Origin: Undaria pinnatifida | Lineage: Eukaryota > Sar > Phaeophyceae > Laminariales > Alariaceae | Length of the DNA stretch: 64,000 nucleotides | Assembly: GCA_012845835.1 (NCBI GenBank) | Contig: JABAKD010000023.1 | Coordinates: 15,620,702 to 15,684,701 of the forward strand | Reading direction: 5' to 3' | Shown here: positions 32,690 to 44,735 of the stretch, in pieces | Numbering within the stretch: the first letter of the stretch is position 1 | How the letters are laid out: each line of letters begins with the position of its first letter | Notes under the pieces: generated by a model | Seen by the model: only the letters and a program-made list of their open reading frames with translations | Database searches by the model: none | Told to the model about the DNA's origin: nothing | Position numbers and translations under genes: made by a program

Positions 32690-33186
32690 TGTGGACAAAT
32701 TGACTTGCGGAAAGCGCGAGAGCGTGAGTTAGCAACATTCGATGAACAATCGACGAGCAGTGGGATTGCTGAACCCTATGCGCGATAAAAATTAAGGCAA
32801 GAACCGGGGAGGAGAAGGAATGACACCTGTGACCACGGCTTGTCCAGAAGCTGGAAGGTGAAAGTGTGCTAAAAAAAAAAAAAAAAAAACTTCTTATCTG
32901 ACGGGAAACGAAGAGTTGTTATTGATATCTTTTTCAATTTTGATTCTGGAAAATGACCATTAAAAAAAGCCCACGAAACCACAACATCCTCATATCTTCA
33001 GATGTACGCGGAGCCACATCAGGTTTTTACGTTCGGCGCCTCTTTTGCTTTATCCACTCATGACTAAAAGTAGGCGAAAACTGTTCGGTCGGAAATGTTT
33101 TGACGATTTCTCGACCAAAAAAAAAGAAATCCCACCCTAAAGAAAACATCCGACCTAAATTATAATTACACATTGTTAGTACCCCA
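32690..33186. other. Intergenic, poly(A) tract only
   Basis: An A19 run at 32872-32890 could be a retroposon tail, but no body or target duplication was identified. Confidence 0.3.
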
Positions 33187-33720
33187 GTGAAATTAGTGTG
33201 GGGAGTTATATATTGTTACGTGGTACTTATAAAAACACAAATAACAGGGCCATCTCCCACAAGCACGAAAACACACCCACCAACAATACCACACGTTCTA
33301 CGCACCCACGTGCACCCCCGCCACCAACCCACCACCCACCGAGCAAGCCACTACAGCAGTACAGCAGTATGTTCGGCGGTATACCGGTACGCGAGGAGCA
33401 TTTGTTTAGTTCTCGAGTGTTGAAGACCCTCATCCCGGTAAAGAAACACGGGAAAACAGCAGTACAGCACTGAAATTAGATTGGCGAGTTATACACTGAA
33501 TATAGTGTGGTACTTATAAAAAAAATAACAGGGACATCTCCCACAGGCACGAAAACACACCCACGAACTATATATACCACACGTTCTACCCACCCACGTG
33601 CACCCCCACAACCCACCGATCAAGCCACTGCAGCAGTACAGCAGTGCAACTGTATGTACGGCGGTGTACCGGTAGGCGAGGAGCATTTGGTTGGTTCTGG
33701 AGTCTTGAGGACTCGCAGCA
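33187..33720. repeat. Tandem duplication of a roughly 283 bp unit with GGGCCATCTCC motif
   Basis: ACAGGGCCATCTCCCACAAG (33243) and ACAGGGACATCTCCCACAGG (33526) start parallel runs: CACGAAAACACACCCAC, ACACGTTCTAC.CACCCACG, CACCGA.CAAGCCACT, CAGCAGTACAGCAGT, GGTA.GCGAGGAGCATTTG. A more diverged third run (CACCCACCAAC, AGCAGTACC) follows at 33780-33910. Confidence 0.8.
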
Positions 33721-34214
33721 CCGTATGAAACGGGAGGAGGTTCGTTTTTTTACGACCCCCCGCCATCTCGTGAATCGCGAGCGACCCGCCACCCACCAAG
33801 CACCCACCACCCACCAACCGACCAAAGCACTTCAACAGCAATGGAGCAGTACCTACCCACCAATCCGCAACGGCAGCAAACCAGTACGCCTGTACGCACC
33901 ACAGCGGTACACCTGTAATACGCCAGGAGTTGGGTGGGCTTTGCAATTTCTCACGATTCTCCACCTTCCGGGGGAGAGCGCGAGCCTTCCCCGGGACAGA
34001 CTTTTCATGCCCCCGCCCGTGGAGTCGGGACTCGTCGGCCATTGTGTCGCCAAAGACACCGAGGGCTGATGTGTGGGGCGGGCGGCAAGCTTTCCAAAGT
34101 GTAAAATGTCCAAAGGCCACGCGGAGCTGAACGCAGTTGTGAAAATTACTGTTTTGAGAGTAGGGTGAATTGTCCCGCTTGTATGGGAGCGTTCACACGT
34201 CCTATTAGTTTGGC

Positions 34215-34690
34215 ATATAAGAGTTGGCGTTGGCTGGCAACGACGCTGAAAAACATGTCAGATCACTGCGTGAGCTAGACAACCAGGGTACAGTTTTTTT
34301 TGTTTTGTTTTTTCGGCGGTCACCATGATCGTTATCGAGTTAGATCCTATTGTGTGGGGTGGAGAAAAACTTCGCACAAGGGGAATGATCGCATCACGTA
34401 TTGTGAATATGGTGAGGCACCCGTGAGGCAGCTACATAGTAATACCCATTGCTGACTGTGGAGTGGCCACACCATAAAACGAAGTAACCCATTGAGCGCT
34501 GTCGTCCATAGGCAAGAATGTAGGCACAAGGTGCCGAAGTCCGTCTTACGAGCGGCTCTTGGAAAGATGCAGCTCACCCTTCATGCGACTCGCCAAACAC
34601 CTTACGGCGCTTCGCGTTTTGGTGCAAGTAATACCTGCCTGGTCAGTGAAAACCCGACGTGCTCTGTCGCGGCATAGTCGGGATGCCAGG
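34215..34690. repeat. Dispersed repeat R470, copy 1
   Basis: About 470 bp beginning GGCTGGCAACGACGCTGAAA and running through GCGGTCACCATGATCG, GTATTGTGAATATGGTGAGG, GGAGTGGCCACACCA and CGGCGCTTCGCG. It matches 55530-55965 over its whole length with scattered changes and small indels. The minus strand keeps an open frame in both copies (RSAVRC...MKGEL), so an old coding origin is possible but unproven. Confidence 0.75.
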
Positions 34691-35317
34691 TGTTCAGGTG
34701 TAATTGTTACACCCTTGACAGGTGGTCGCACAGGCGGGCACAGGCAGCAGCATGCTGCCATGCTGGTGTTGGACAAAGATGATCCACCGATGATAAAAAC
34801 CGCAGAAGAGTGATGTTTTGTAGAAGGGCCGCTTGTTGGGCAATCAACCTTGGAGAACAATAGACATCTGAGTCTAGAGGTGGTGGTGAGAGGAGTGAGA
34901 GAGGGTGGGGCACGCCCACGCTCTCTCTCGTAGCTACTCAGACCCTGATCATTCGTTTGCGACAACAATAGTACTTGAAGGACCCCGTGTACAAAAACAA
35001 ACAACAACGAAACACAACTCGTCGGGGTCCTCGTAGTTACGCCGCACCTTAGTCGAACCGTAACGTAACGCACCGTGTTTTTCCATTGCTGCCTACAACA
35101 TCACCGATGCTACTGTTGTGCTCAGCTACTGCAACACGCTATTGGCAGAACCAGCGCTACCTACTTTGGCCGACGAATAGCGGTTAGCCGATCCCAGTTC
35201 TGGCCGGTTGTAGCTCGGGTAAACTTGCTTCTTGACTCGTCGCGATCCCGAAGCTACCGAGTGGTACTTCGTTACGTATCGTGACTGCTGCTCCCTGTTC
35301 ACAGCAGTATTACAGTA

Positions 35318-35692
35318 GTGCTACGTACTGCTTCCCTCGGCTACAGCTACCTGCTCTCCTTTGCTATAGCAGTACTGGTGCTAACTACTGCTGCCCCAGC
35401 CAACAGCAGTGGCGCGATGAACATTAATCAGAGATTTAGGTGTTCACGCCCTAATATCTTAAACACCAGGGTCTATGGTCATACGCCTACGGCCATACAC
35501 AAAATGAGTACCCCCCCCGCTCCCCATTCCCCCCTCCCTCACTTTAGTCCGTTTATCTCCTTTCACAGCCCTGCCCCGCTACGTCTCGAAAGGAATGCTT
35601 GGTCAATGCTCAAGTTACTAAGAGAAGAAAAATTACCACTCCCCCGTCCGAGAAGGACTACAAAGAAAAAAATGCGAAAGCACTACGAGTAG
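35318..35692 (+). CDS. Hypothetical 124-residue ORF with hydrophobic N-terminus
   Basis: Starts with about 28 mostly hydrophobic residues (YLLSFAIAVLVLTTAAPA), which would suit a signal peptide ending near an Ala-x-Ala. The rest is Pro- and basic-rich and ends in a Lys/Arg cluster. It lies just upstream of the LINE relic and could be part of it. No domain recognised. Confidence 0.2.
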   Translation: MLRTASLGYSYLLSFAIAVLVLTTAAPANSSGAMNINQRFRCSRPNILNTRVYGHTPTAIHKMSTPPAPHSPLPHFSPFISFHSPAPLRLERNAWSMLKLLREEKLPLPRPRRTTKKKMRKHYE

Positions 35693-35694
35693 GG

Positions 35695-36166
35695 TGCACC
35701 ATAATATGGAGAGTGACGGCGAACATAAAAAGTGCGCGGTAGTTGTGTGTAACGAAGAAAGGGAAAACCCGGCAACATTCAAACATAAGTAAGATGAACT
35801 ACCGATCGTACACCAGTATACATACCTTGGCGTGAAGATATCAAAAGACTGTTCTTGGAATGCGCCTACAAGTGTAGCAAAATTAATTGGAAAGTTTGCA
35901 ACGTAGGAAAGATGGATGAGATCCTACCAGACTTGCACCTTGACACTAAGATTGAAATATGCATCCTGATGAAAGTAGTTGTACAAAAGCTAAAATATGC
36001 AGAACAAGCATGGGACAGGAACATGAAGTTCGTAGAACAGCTGGGAACACTACAGACGACAGCAAAAAATATTACAAGACGCTCAAAAACGACGGGCAAC
36101 ACAGTACTAAGAGCACAAAAGGAGCATAAGGACACCCTGAACACCTGTTATGCTACAGTAATATAA
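35695..36166 (+). pseudogene. Non-LTR retrotransposon (LINE) reverse-transcriptase C-terminal relic
   Basis: Two adjoining frames carry conserved features of the region after the LINE RT fingers and palm. First, KCAVVVCNEERENPA, a stop, then HQYTYLGVKISKDCSWNA (the YLGv.i..d..w motif). Second, after a frame change near 35880, GKMDEILPDLHLDTKIEICI, VVVQKLKYAEQAWDRN, and TTGNTVLRAQ in place of the usual VLRxELG. The catalytic YxDD segment is not present, and the copy is cut at its 5' side. The family assignment comes from motif order; the clade is not resolvable. Confidence 0.65.
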
Positions 36167-36179
36167 AACAGTGTCTACG

Positions 36180-37715
36180 ATCGATTCTGGATTCTGCGAA
36201 TTAATTGGAGTGGCCCGGAGTGTTACTAGAAGACTGTTAAAAAATAAAATTGCCCGAATGTTTCATTCATAGAATGGCGTAGGACGTCTCCACGGGAGCA
36301 GTTGCAACACCGTGATGATGCATTAAAAAGGCGCCACTTGCGTCCCAGACTCGTTGGAGCAGTAGAGGTATGAAAGTCGTGCTGTCGCTGTGGGGCCTGT
36401 CTGCACTGCTGCTGTTACGGCCGTGTCGTTCAATGAAAGCGCGGGCTTCGTGCTGGTGTGTTCTTGTAACTGCAGACAGGTCCGAACCAACGCATCTATT
36501 TACTGCTGTGCTGCTGTAGCATATGGTGGGTGGGTTGATTCGTGCGTGGGTGGCTTGGTCGGTGGGCTGGTGTGTCGTGCGCTACGTGGGTGGTGTTTAG
36601 TCAGCGAACTGAAAGCGGATGTCGTGTTGGTGCGGTTGTTGTGTTGTGTGATGCTTTCTTGCTCCTTGATGCTGAACGATGCCATTGCGCGGTGATTTTC
36701 TGCTGTTTCGAAAATCAAGTTGCGCTGAATTCTGCAAGTTGCAGCTGCACTCTATTAATGAGTACGATGAGACGATATTCACTGGACTTGCTAAACCAGT
36801 GCGGCGAGACTGGGGAGTTTCCTCGGGGGGAATCTCCCGCCGCGCGCGCGGTTCGCCCCCTGTTTGGCCGAGGAGGGGCAGGGGGGGATTCCCTTGGCCA
36901 ATGGGATTGGGGCTCGGAAAACGCAGGGATGAAAGCCATATGCATTTTGTATTATGATAAAATGTTGTTGAATCAGTGTTCATCGAGCTATTTGGTTTCA
37001 ATACAAACGGGTGTTTTGTTGGACATAACCATTGATTAATATGCAGATGGAATCGCTTCTTGTGATCTAAATTATCCCATTATTGTTCTCGGGGGTAGGT
37101 ATATGACAAATAGGCGTCACAACATTTGATGGCTGCTTCCTAAATAGTTTCAAATTTGAAGAGTAACTTGGTTTGTTCTTTGACGTCTTATTATTTCATA
37201 TTTCATACGTAGAACGTGATGTTGTATACCTACTTATGGATGCGAACAATACCAATGATATCTGAAGCAATTCTATCACTCCCCCTTCTCCCCATTCACG
37301 GAGTTAACATAACATTACAATGCAAGTTTGTGTTCCGTAGGGTACTCACAGAACCGTACTCGGGGTATTTAACCCGGGTATTACCCTACAAGGAACTTCT
37401 GCAAGTTCTGTCAGGCATTCATACACGTACCCGGAACTTCTGTAAGTTCTACATGGCGTTCATATTCGTACACGTGGGGGCATCAGCTCCAGGCAAAGGA
37501 TCAGACATGTCGCTTACGGCTTGGGTCATCTACCTCTGTCGTCGTTGTTGTTGTCTCTTGTCTGTCCTCTGCGCTCTGCAAGGCCCAGGACAAATAACAT
37601 GTTGATTGGATTTGCCAGGGGTTTCCTACCATGGGGAATGAAAAGCTAAACCATGCCCAGGTCGAAATTATGCCGCATGCCCGTATTCTGAACAAAAAAG
37701 CATAAAAAGCACTCC
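36180..37715. other. Intergenic; no gene recognised
   Basis: 36390-37039 holds overlapping frames on both strands (up to 165 codons), none with a domain. A short direct repeat GGAACTTCTGYAAGTTCT occurs at about 37390 and 37431. Confidence 0.3.
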
Positions 37716-37719
37716 CCGC

Positions 37720-37865
37720 AGAGCGACGACGCGAGAACGATTAACGCACCCCGGCAGAGTCGGAAGAGTTGAGCAAGCTGAGGAACGTCCACGAAACAGC
37801 GCGCCAAGAGGTGGACTTCAGCTCGAGTTATCTCGAAGACGGTTTAAAACCTGGTCTAAATCAGA
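37720..37865 (-). repeat. Dispersed repeat R150, copy 1
   Basis: The minus strand reads TTAGACCAGGTTTTAAACCG, CTTCGAGATAACTCGAGCTG, GTCCACCTCTTGGCGCGCTG and CGACTCTGCCGGGG. Matching copies are at 57007-57160 and 58949-59110. A tRNA-like stretch lies just beside it (37885-37955). Confidence 0.75.
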
Positions 37866-37884
37866 GCCTTCGGCCGCTCGCGTG

Positions 37885-37962
37885 CAAGCGCCAACATAGT
37901 GGCCACGGTGAGAATCGAACCAAGGATCTTGGAAATTACAGAGTTAACAACTAGATGCTGGC
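37885..37962 (-). other. tRNA-like sequence (Tyr-like?), probably SINE-related
   Basis: The minus strand has AGTGGGCC..GGCCACT ends (six of seven pairs), an A-box-like AGCATCTAGTTGTTAAC, and B box GGTTCGATTC. A loop CTGTAAT would place GTA in the anticodon, but the T stem pairs poorly. Probably a decayed tRNA or tRNA-derived SINE head. Confidence 0.35.
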
Positions 37963-38249
37963 CCACTTTTGAATGATACCCACGTTTGGTTGGGGTACCG
38001 CACTACTGTGGTCTTAACGTGGTCTAGGCGCCCTCGGTGCGGTAGAGGTCGGTGAGCACGACGAGGGAGTTTCCAACCGAGAGGTTACCCTCATTGAAAG
38101 ATGGAACGACAAAAAGCTCACAAATACGCCAAAGAACAGCTGAGGAGCGCCCACAGCACAGGGCCAACAATATCGTACTTGTAACGACAAGAGGGCTTCA
38201 CCGGCGGCCAAGTAAGGGCCGTCGTCGAAGCAAATGCCCGCAGGCAACG

Positions 38250-38345
38250 AAAAAAAAAATCCAAAAGGCAGTTTACTATGCCAAGGGCTGCTTATCCCGG
38301 GCCCGTGAAACGTACGATTACTCCCGTAGTGATAACAAGAACAAC
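38250..38345 (+). repeat. Inverted repeat pair, copy 1
   Basis: AAGGGCTGCTTATCCCGGGC, CCGTGAAACGTACGATTACT. Matches the minus strand of 39605-39700. Confidence 0.65.
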
Positions 38346-38389
38346 GGTTACGAGGACCAACGCCCAAATGGGTAGGGTGGACCGTAATA

Positions 38390-39600
38390 ACTAGACCAAA
38401 TCCGGTGGAAGGCGGGTTGTCTCATGGCTGGGGGCGTTGTTAGTGGGTGAGTTTGCGCAAGCCTCACACTACTTGGAATGACGATGTCCTCGGGTGGCTC
38501 TCTCCATCGCACTTGATCCCAGGGACCAGGTCCGGTGGACGTACTCACGCATCCGTATACAACGGCAGCTTGCGTTGCTAGAGTAGTAACGGTAACCGCC
38601 GGTAGGGGCAGCTCGCGCAGCCGCTACCACGTTAACTGAAGGATACGCCAGCTAGCACTGGATTAAAAATACAGCTATCTTAGGAACACTTGAGCAGCAT
38701 TTTGATCCACTCACTAAAGAATACAAGTAGACCCACCCCCTACAATTATCTTAATAGGTTTCACTCACTGAAGAATACTCGGGCAGCATTTTGATCTAGA
38801 TCTGCGTACCGCGCGCCCTTACGTGCCAGCATTTTCTTTTTTCCGGTCTAAAACCTAATGGTTCACTAAAACATAGTAATGTCGCTGCTCATAGAGGCCT
38901 TGCCGAAAATAGAAGGGTCGGTCAAAGCGAAGTTGTTTTTTGGTGGTGATATTACAGTAGCGCTCATTTCATACGCGGTACCTTGGTACGTGTGCGTCAT
39001 AGTGCTGACGGCTGACGCCGGAACGCAAAGCAACACAATACGCGATATCAACAACACATATTAGACAGCTGCTGCCGCATTATTTTGCCATCCGACAATG
39101 CACTACTACTGTGCGGCGCGGGCATAGAAACAATGCCAAACATACTGCCAACAAAGACTGCTACGCACGAACAAAATATAAATACATGTAGGACACCAGA
39201 AAAATGTGGCTACTCATGAAAGCGCGCCGCCGGCATTCCAACATGCATATTTCTACTGTACAATACTTCTTGATGCACATCCGTCCAACGACGGCCACCC
39301 ACCCGCCCCCAAGCGCTTCCAAAGATACATCGAAAGACAACCTGCTATCCGCAAAAAAGACCAGTAATAGCGTACCACGAGTTAATGCATTGCTTAGTGC
39401 TGTTACGGGCCGTAGAGCTGAATTGTGCAGGCTTGGCATCGACACAGAACAAATTCTGATCGACACAAACGAATGCTCAAACGTTAGCTGTAAACGGCTT
39501 TTTGAGTAGCGTAAACGTGATCTTTAGAAAAGCTATATCATGGTGTTACCCTTTAGAAAGCTATGTCGTGGTGATCGTGCATATTTAAACCGTACCCGGT
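38390..39600. other. Intergenic, no gene recognised
   Basis: Frames of about 60-100 codons only. An AGCATTTTGATC phrase occurs twice (about 38697 and 38784), suggesting a small local duplication. Confidence 0.3.
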
Positions 39601-39604
39601 CTTC

Positions 39605-39700
39605 TTTCCATCACTATTTGATCCATCTGGGAATAATCGGACATTTCACGGACCTGGGATAAGCAGCCCTTGTCATCGCTGCCCGTATAGTTATTTTTTT
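39605..39700 (-). repeat. Inverted repeat pair, copy 2
   Basis: The minus strand gives AAGGGCTGCTTATCCCAGGT, CCGTGAAATGTCCGATTATT. Partner of 38250-38345; the ends of the shared segment were not defined. Confidence 0.65.
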
Positions 39701-39709
39701 TTCGGTCAT

Positions 39710-41590
39710 CCAATGTAGTGGTGATACAATGACCAAGGATAGTCCAGACCAAAGGGCCAGGTGAGAGTCCACTAAATACAATTGACCGGACACCTGATGC
39801 CGTTTGGAGCCCATTGATTAGCTTTAGAGGCCACAATAGGCATATATTACAATTGAAACCTATTCATAGACAGTTGTCCTTGCTGTCTGTTGTCAACAAC
39901 ACAGACGAGAGCAAGTGTAAATGGTAATATTAAGCAAGGGACACGCCGAAAAAAACGTTGCCAGCAATAGCTGAGAGGGCTGTATAGGAGAAAGTAACAA
40001 ATGAGATACAATAAGGTGTGATCGTGTAGTCGAAATATTATGAAAGGGCCTAGGAGGGAACGAAAGAGATATGCTGGCCATGAAAAAATTTAAGGGGTAC
40101 ATGGCACAAGTAAAACAAAAGGATGGAAAAGAAAACTGCCTGGTAAGGGTGTAAGGTAACAGGCAGAATAGTTACACATATACGGGGGGGTTTCGTGTAG
40201 GGGACCTGGGCCTGCCAGAAAGAAGAGGTATATCAGTAGTTGGGTGGAGGAGGAAGAAAGAGGCTTACCAGCAAACGAGAGTAAAAGCCACATAGTGGGA
40301 AAATGTGCACTGCACGAGGAGAGACGGAATGTGTTACAGGTGGAGATGGGGAAAGTAGACGGAGGTGACGTGGAGAAGTCAGTACATTAAACAGTAGAGC
40401 GAAAACGATGCCTATCCTAGGAGGTGGACGGCCACAGAAGGCCAAAGCGGAAGGGGAAAATATGAGCAAACATTTTAAAGCGATATGTGGAATAAACGTA
40501 CTGAGCGCCTAAATGTGGGAGGCGTCTCCATTAGCAGTAGGAACGGTGCTCCGTCTCGGAAGGAATGAGTGGTAAATGGCCAAACGTCAACGGCAAACAA
40601 CAAACAAGTACCCCCCCCCCCTCCTTCGATATGTGTATACGAATACCTAGCTCTGTATCTGTGCTTAACCTCCGTACGATGATCACGCCCCTCTCTCCCA
40701 CCCTTCCCTCTAACCCCTCCTTGCCCCCGCATACTATTATCTCTCCACCCTGCCGGTCCTGTCTATCCCTCCTTCCCTTTCCCTCTCCCATCACATAACT
40801 ACGTATCTCTGTCTCACCTCCGTATAGTGCTCATGTCGTTCGCCAGACAAGCGTGTTCAAAAGGAACTTTCAGCCAGTCTGACCACTGCAGCTCCGACGC
40901 TCCCCTTCGCACCTGACAAAAAAACAAAAATGGCAAAACAAAGGAAAAACCGAATCAAATTAGATAAATACACGGAATGTCATACCAGGAACACCATAAG
41001 GGCCTATCTTGAGCAAGAACATGTTGATGAATGAGGTCATGCATCGTACTTGAATACAATTTCATTGAAACACAAGCTTGGCTCGTATCGAGGACCATCA
41101 TAGAGCTCTCTGTGGCCGAAGATCGGGCAATCCACAAGATGGTGCTTCAGTGCTCTGTTTCATACCTGCAGTATAATAGAGCAAGCTGTTGGCGTGTGCT
41201 CCAAATGTACCATGTATTTAAGATGGCAATGTGCAGCATCAAGCATCACATCGACACACAGCAGTCTAGAAACATTTATATGTACCGAACACCACGCACA
41301 CAATTAATTGATCGCATTTTGCACTTCATGCAAATCCAAGCACACAACTTCTTGTCAAGGGGCGCATCGCGCACCTTATGGAATTCGGATAATGACAACA
41401 TTTTTTTATCTACGTATTGAATCTATTTTTTAATGAGTGTGACTGCTGGTGCTGTTGATTTTGCGTAGGCAGTGAAAACAAACGGACCTGGTAAGTCACC
41501 CGTACGGACCCTCGGATTTGTATGGTTTGTTAACAAGGTGCTTACACAGAAACATCGGCTAAGTTAGTGCCCCGGAAAAAAAAAAACTCA
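39710..41590. other. Intergenic, no gene recognised
   Basis: Contains C-rich tracts (C10 near 40611) and frames of up to 129 codons (41031-41420, +) without recognisable domains. Confidence 0.3.
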
Positions 41591-41594
41591 ACTG

Positions 41595-41815
41595 TATGAA
41601 ACCGCGGTATTGTACGGCTTATTCATACAGTGCGGTTCTGGGGAATGGAATCGCACCGTAGAAAAAAAGTGTCACGGGGAACCGCGCCGAAACGCAACCT
41701 CGGATTTCAGATTTGGAACCAACCGCACCATACAATTTACGATATCTGAAAATCGCACCGCACCGCACCGACAAACTCCCAACTTCTGACCGCACCGAAA
41801 AGGACCGTAGGATTT
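41595..41815. repeat. GCACCG/CGGTGC motif array
   Basis: About ten GCACCG, ACCGCAC or GTGCGGT words in 220 bp, including CGCACCGCACCGCACCG at 41755. Same style as the TACCG and GGGTC arrays. No partner array found. Confidence 0.65.
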
Positions 41816-41829
41816 TATATATTTTGAAC

Positions 41830-43040
41830 ACTGCATCGAGCACGAACGAAAAACCGTAAAAAACCCTTTTTTTTCCGAAGCCGGCGAGAAGGCCATGGCT
41901 CTTGGGATCTCTTCGGTAGGCTTGGCATCGTCCCAAAGACGCACGTGGGCAGCAGCGACGTGGACACAGCGATCGAACTTCTCAGCGAAGTCTTGACCTT
42001 GTTGGTGCTCGTGTGGTTTGGGATTCAAAGCAGGACAAGAACACTGGTTTTGCGACGGCCGTGCCTTATCGTAGGCGCCGCGGGCGCCGAATCGAAATAA
42101 AAAATTAACGAAAAAAGTTCCGAAAGAAGCATTCTTGTTTTTGGTGTTATCCGATTTCCCATTAAAAAGCCTGCTTGGTGCGCTTCATCTTTTCGACCAA
42201 TCAGATGCTAAACAACAGTGAAAAAAACTTACTTTTGTTTACAGACCTCACTAAAACGGGTCCCAAGGCCAATTACTGTACAGTCGGGTTGAAAGGGTCG
42301 AACACACATTTTCCGATCGAGAGTTATTTAGACGGAATTCGTCTGGAGACCTTTCATATCGGCAGTCCGACAGTCGGACCGAGCTTTTGATAGCTTTGTG
42401 CGCTTTCCGGGTTGACGCAAGGTAATTGGGTAGGCGAACGCCAGTTGGAGACCGCTATATGTCCTGCTCGCGGGTTCGAGCATATTTTCGCTGTGCTGAA
42501 TATGCACACATATCGTTGTCGCGCTTTGTCCACGAGCAAGAGTACGCTTGGTACGCGAGGATCCTCATTCCCCTTGTCGCCACGGTGAAGGGTTCAACTT
42601 GTTTAGAGATGCCAAGATGACACGATTTCTGGTCGCAGTTATGGCATTAAACTACATCGAGCCACAGTGAGCACAGCAGCAGCTGCAGGTAAAAGGGACA
42701 TTGATATTCGAACGTCAGCCATGTGGGACGGCGGTACGCGCTGCTTCCTGGCGGGTGGAGATATGGATGTGCCACGATAACTCGCGGCGAGCGGCAGCAG
42801 CCGCACTGCCACAATAGCAGCCAAGCCAGCATCGGGGCTGTCGTAGGCTGCTGTGTCTTGTGTGATCGTGTGCTATGTGAGATGGAATGAGATGGCGGGT
42901 TGAAAAAAAAACAAACACCAGAGCGATGCGATCCGCACATCCGGTCGGAAAACATGTTCGACGTGAATGTGCGGATTGAATTGACCGATGGAATTCCTCG
43001 GTGGAAAAAGTTGAGGTCAAAAAGGCTCTTTCTCGACTGT
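41830..43040. other. Intergenic, no gene recognised
   Basis: No domain-bearing ORF. Minus-strand frame 42647-43138 (163 codons) has no recognisable features. Confidence 0.3.
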
Positions 43041-43049
43041 GTAAGGGTC

Positions 43050-43765
43050 ATTTCTAACGTTTTTTTTGGCAAGTTTCTTGCCAATTCATCAATTATTGGG
43101 GAAATTTGGACTTGCCAAAACAGCAAAAAACTTGCCAAAAGTTATTTTTGGATATTTCCGTTCCGCTTCGTTGGCAAGTTGTTGGAAAGTGAAATTTGCC
43201 ATTTAATTTGCAATTTTAGGCCAACAACGCCAAAGCAAAGTTGTACAAACAAGACTACCCCACGACACCCGATGCTAGACTTGCTCTAACTTCTGTAATA
43301 GCGAGAGAACTTCTGTAATAGCGGAAGGTACGGAGGATACACGGTGTAATTGGCAGCAGCTATGACAGGGCTGGCGACACTGGCCGTGAGGCCCGCGTAG
43401 ATGCCACATGGGCGTCGGTTCGAGTGGGTGCTGAAGCGTCTTCACAAACAACAGCACCCCCAGCTTTTGCCAGGCGAATTTCGCCGGGCTGGAAGAACAT
43501 GCCAACCTCAGAGGTATACGGGCTGCGCCTGGAGTCCCTTCTGCGCCAACATTTACACCATGGAGAGCGTTGGCGAACCGTTGGCTCCCTGCTGCTGCTA
43601 TGAGGGGTTTGAAAAAAAAATGAGGGCGTCATGATTGCCAAATATTCAAAAACTTGCCAAATGCGCTGTGTTTCGCGATACCTGGTGGAAAGTTTTGCCG
43701 TCTTTTTGAAAAGTGTTGCCAATTTCTTCTTGCCAAAATAGCAGGTTTTGGAAATTTCGCTTGGT
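43050..43765. repeat. Candidate small element with TTGCCAA/TTGGCAA arrays at both ends
   Basis: The word TTGCCAA or its complement occurs about six times in 43065-43205 and about five times in 43635-43735, with none noticed in the 400 bp between. Flanking TIRs and a target duplication were not established, so boundaries are approximate. Confidence 0.45.
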
Positions 43766-44045
43766 CGTTAAAAACGACTCTAAAAAAAGCTGAAAAAAAA
43801 GCCCCATTTGTAGGGCTGCGAGTCGGCACGACTTCAATCGCCGACCAGTCATTAGTTAGACTAATAGTCAGTCGTGAAACGGAGGTGCCAACTTTCCGAC
43901 TTATTGGGTTTCCTGAAATTGTAGGAAGGATATTTTAGTGCGGGGTACAGATATTAACGTGAATTGCTGCGGGCTGCGGACATCTCTCACATGCCCTGTG
44001 ACACTACGGCGCACAGCGGGAGAGCATCACACACACACGCACACA

Positions 44046-44735
44046 TGGCGGAACAGCCCATCTCTCTCAACGGCGCCGACGGCGTCAGCCCTGGCTCACC
44101 CAGTGCCAACGTTGAGGGCGGAGATCCCGTCGGCGACGTTGTGGCCAATATCGGCCCGCGGACCACGTTGGCGAGTGCACGCGCCCCCGAAACGGTGCTC
44201 TCCCGCGTGAAGCATGAGCAGAGGCGCAGCATGAGCAGAGGCGCAGCAAGCCGCTCAGATTCAACAACTCGCTGTGGAAGTTTGCCATGGATTACATCAA
44301 GGACTCGCTCCCTGGCATGGCCGTGTGCAAGCTTTGCGAGGGGAACGGTGATTTCGCCGATTCCGAGGTTAGGGTCGGGTCCCGTACCCAGTTGAGGCAG
44401 CCTCTACAGTAGACACAAAGAGGAAAGGGCATCGCGAGGCCCTGAAAAAACACGAGGCGCGTGGGGCGGGCAGCGAAGGCTGTGGCGGGGCCTCGAGCCA
44501 GCAGCATGTGGGGAGAATAATTGCCTATATCGACAGCGTCAAGCCATTCACGTACAACATGGTTCGGTTCATCATCGACAGCTCCAATAATCGATGGTTT
44601 AGGACTTCCTTGCGGTCGTCGTCGACGCACGCGTTTCGCGCAAGGTTGGGGAAAGACATTAATAAGCGAATACCATCACGAAGGGATCCAAGACCTTTTC
44701 TTCTGGGGATTTTTTTTGCACCGCTATCTTCGTGA
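44046..44735 (+). pseudogene. BED-type zinc-finger N-terminus of a transposase, broken
   Basis: Begins MAEQPISLNGADG and runs through an acidic/Ser-rich leader. A frame change near 44220 leads to NNSLWKFAMDYIKD and MAVCKLCEG (the W and CxxC of a BED finger), then VGSRTQLRQ, where an apparent two-base loss near 44400 removes the His-x-x-x-x-His half and gives a stop. Another frame resumes with HREALKKHEARG and VKPFTYNMVRFIIDSSNN to a stop at 44733. BED fingers in this position are usual for hAT transposases; the catalytic domain is absent, so this is an internally deleted, inactive copy. Confidence 0.5.
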
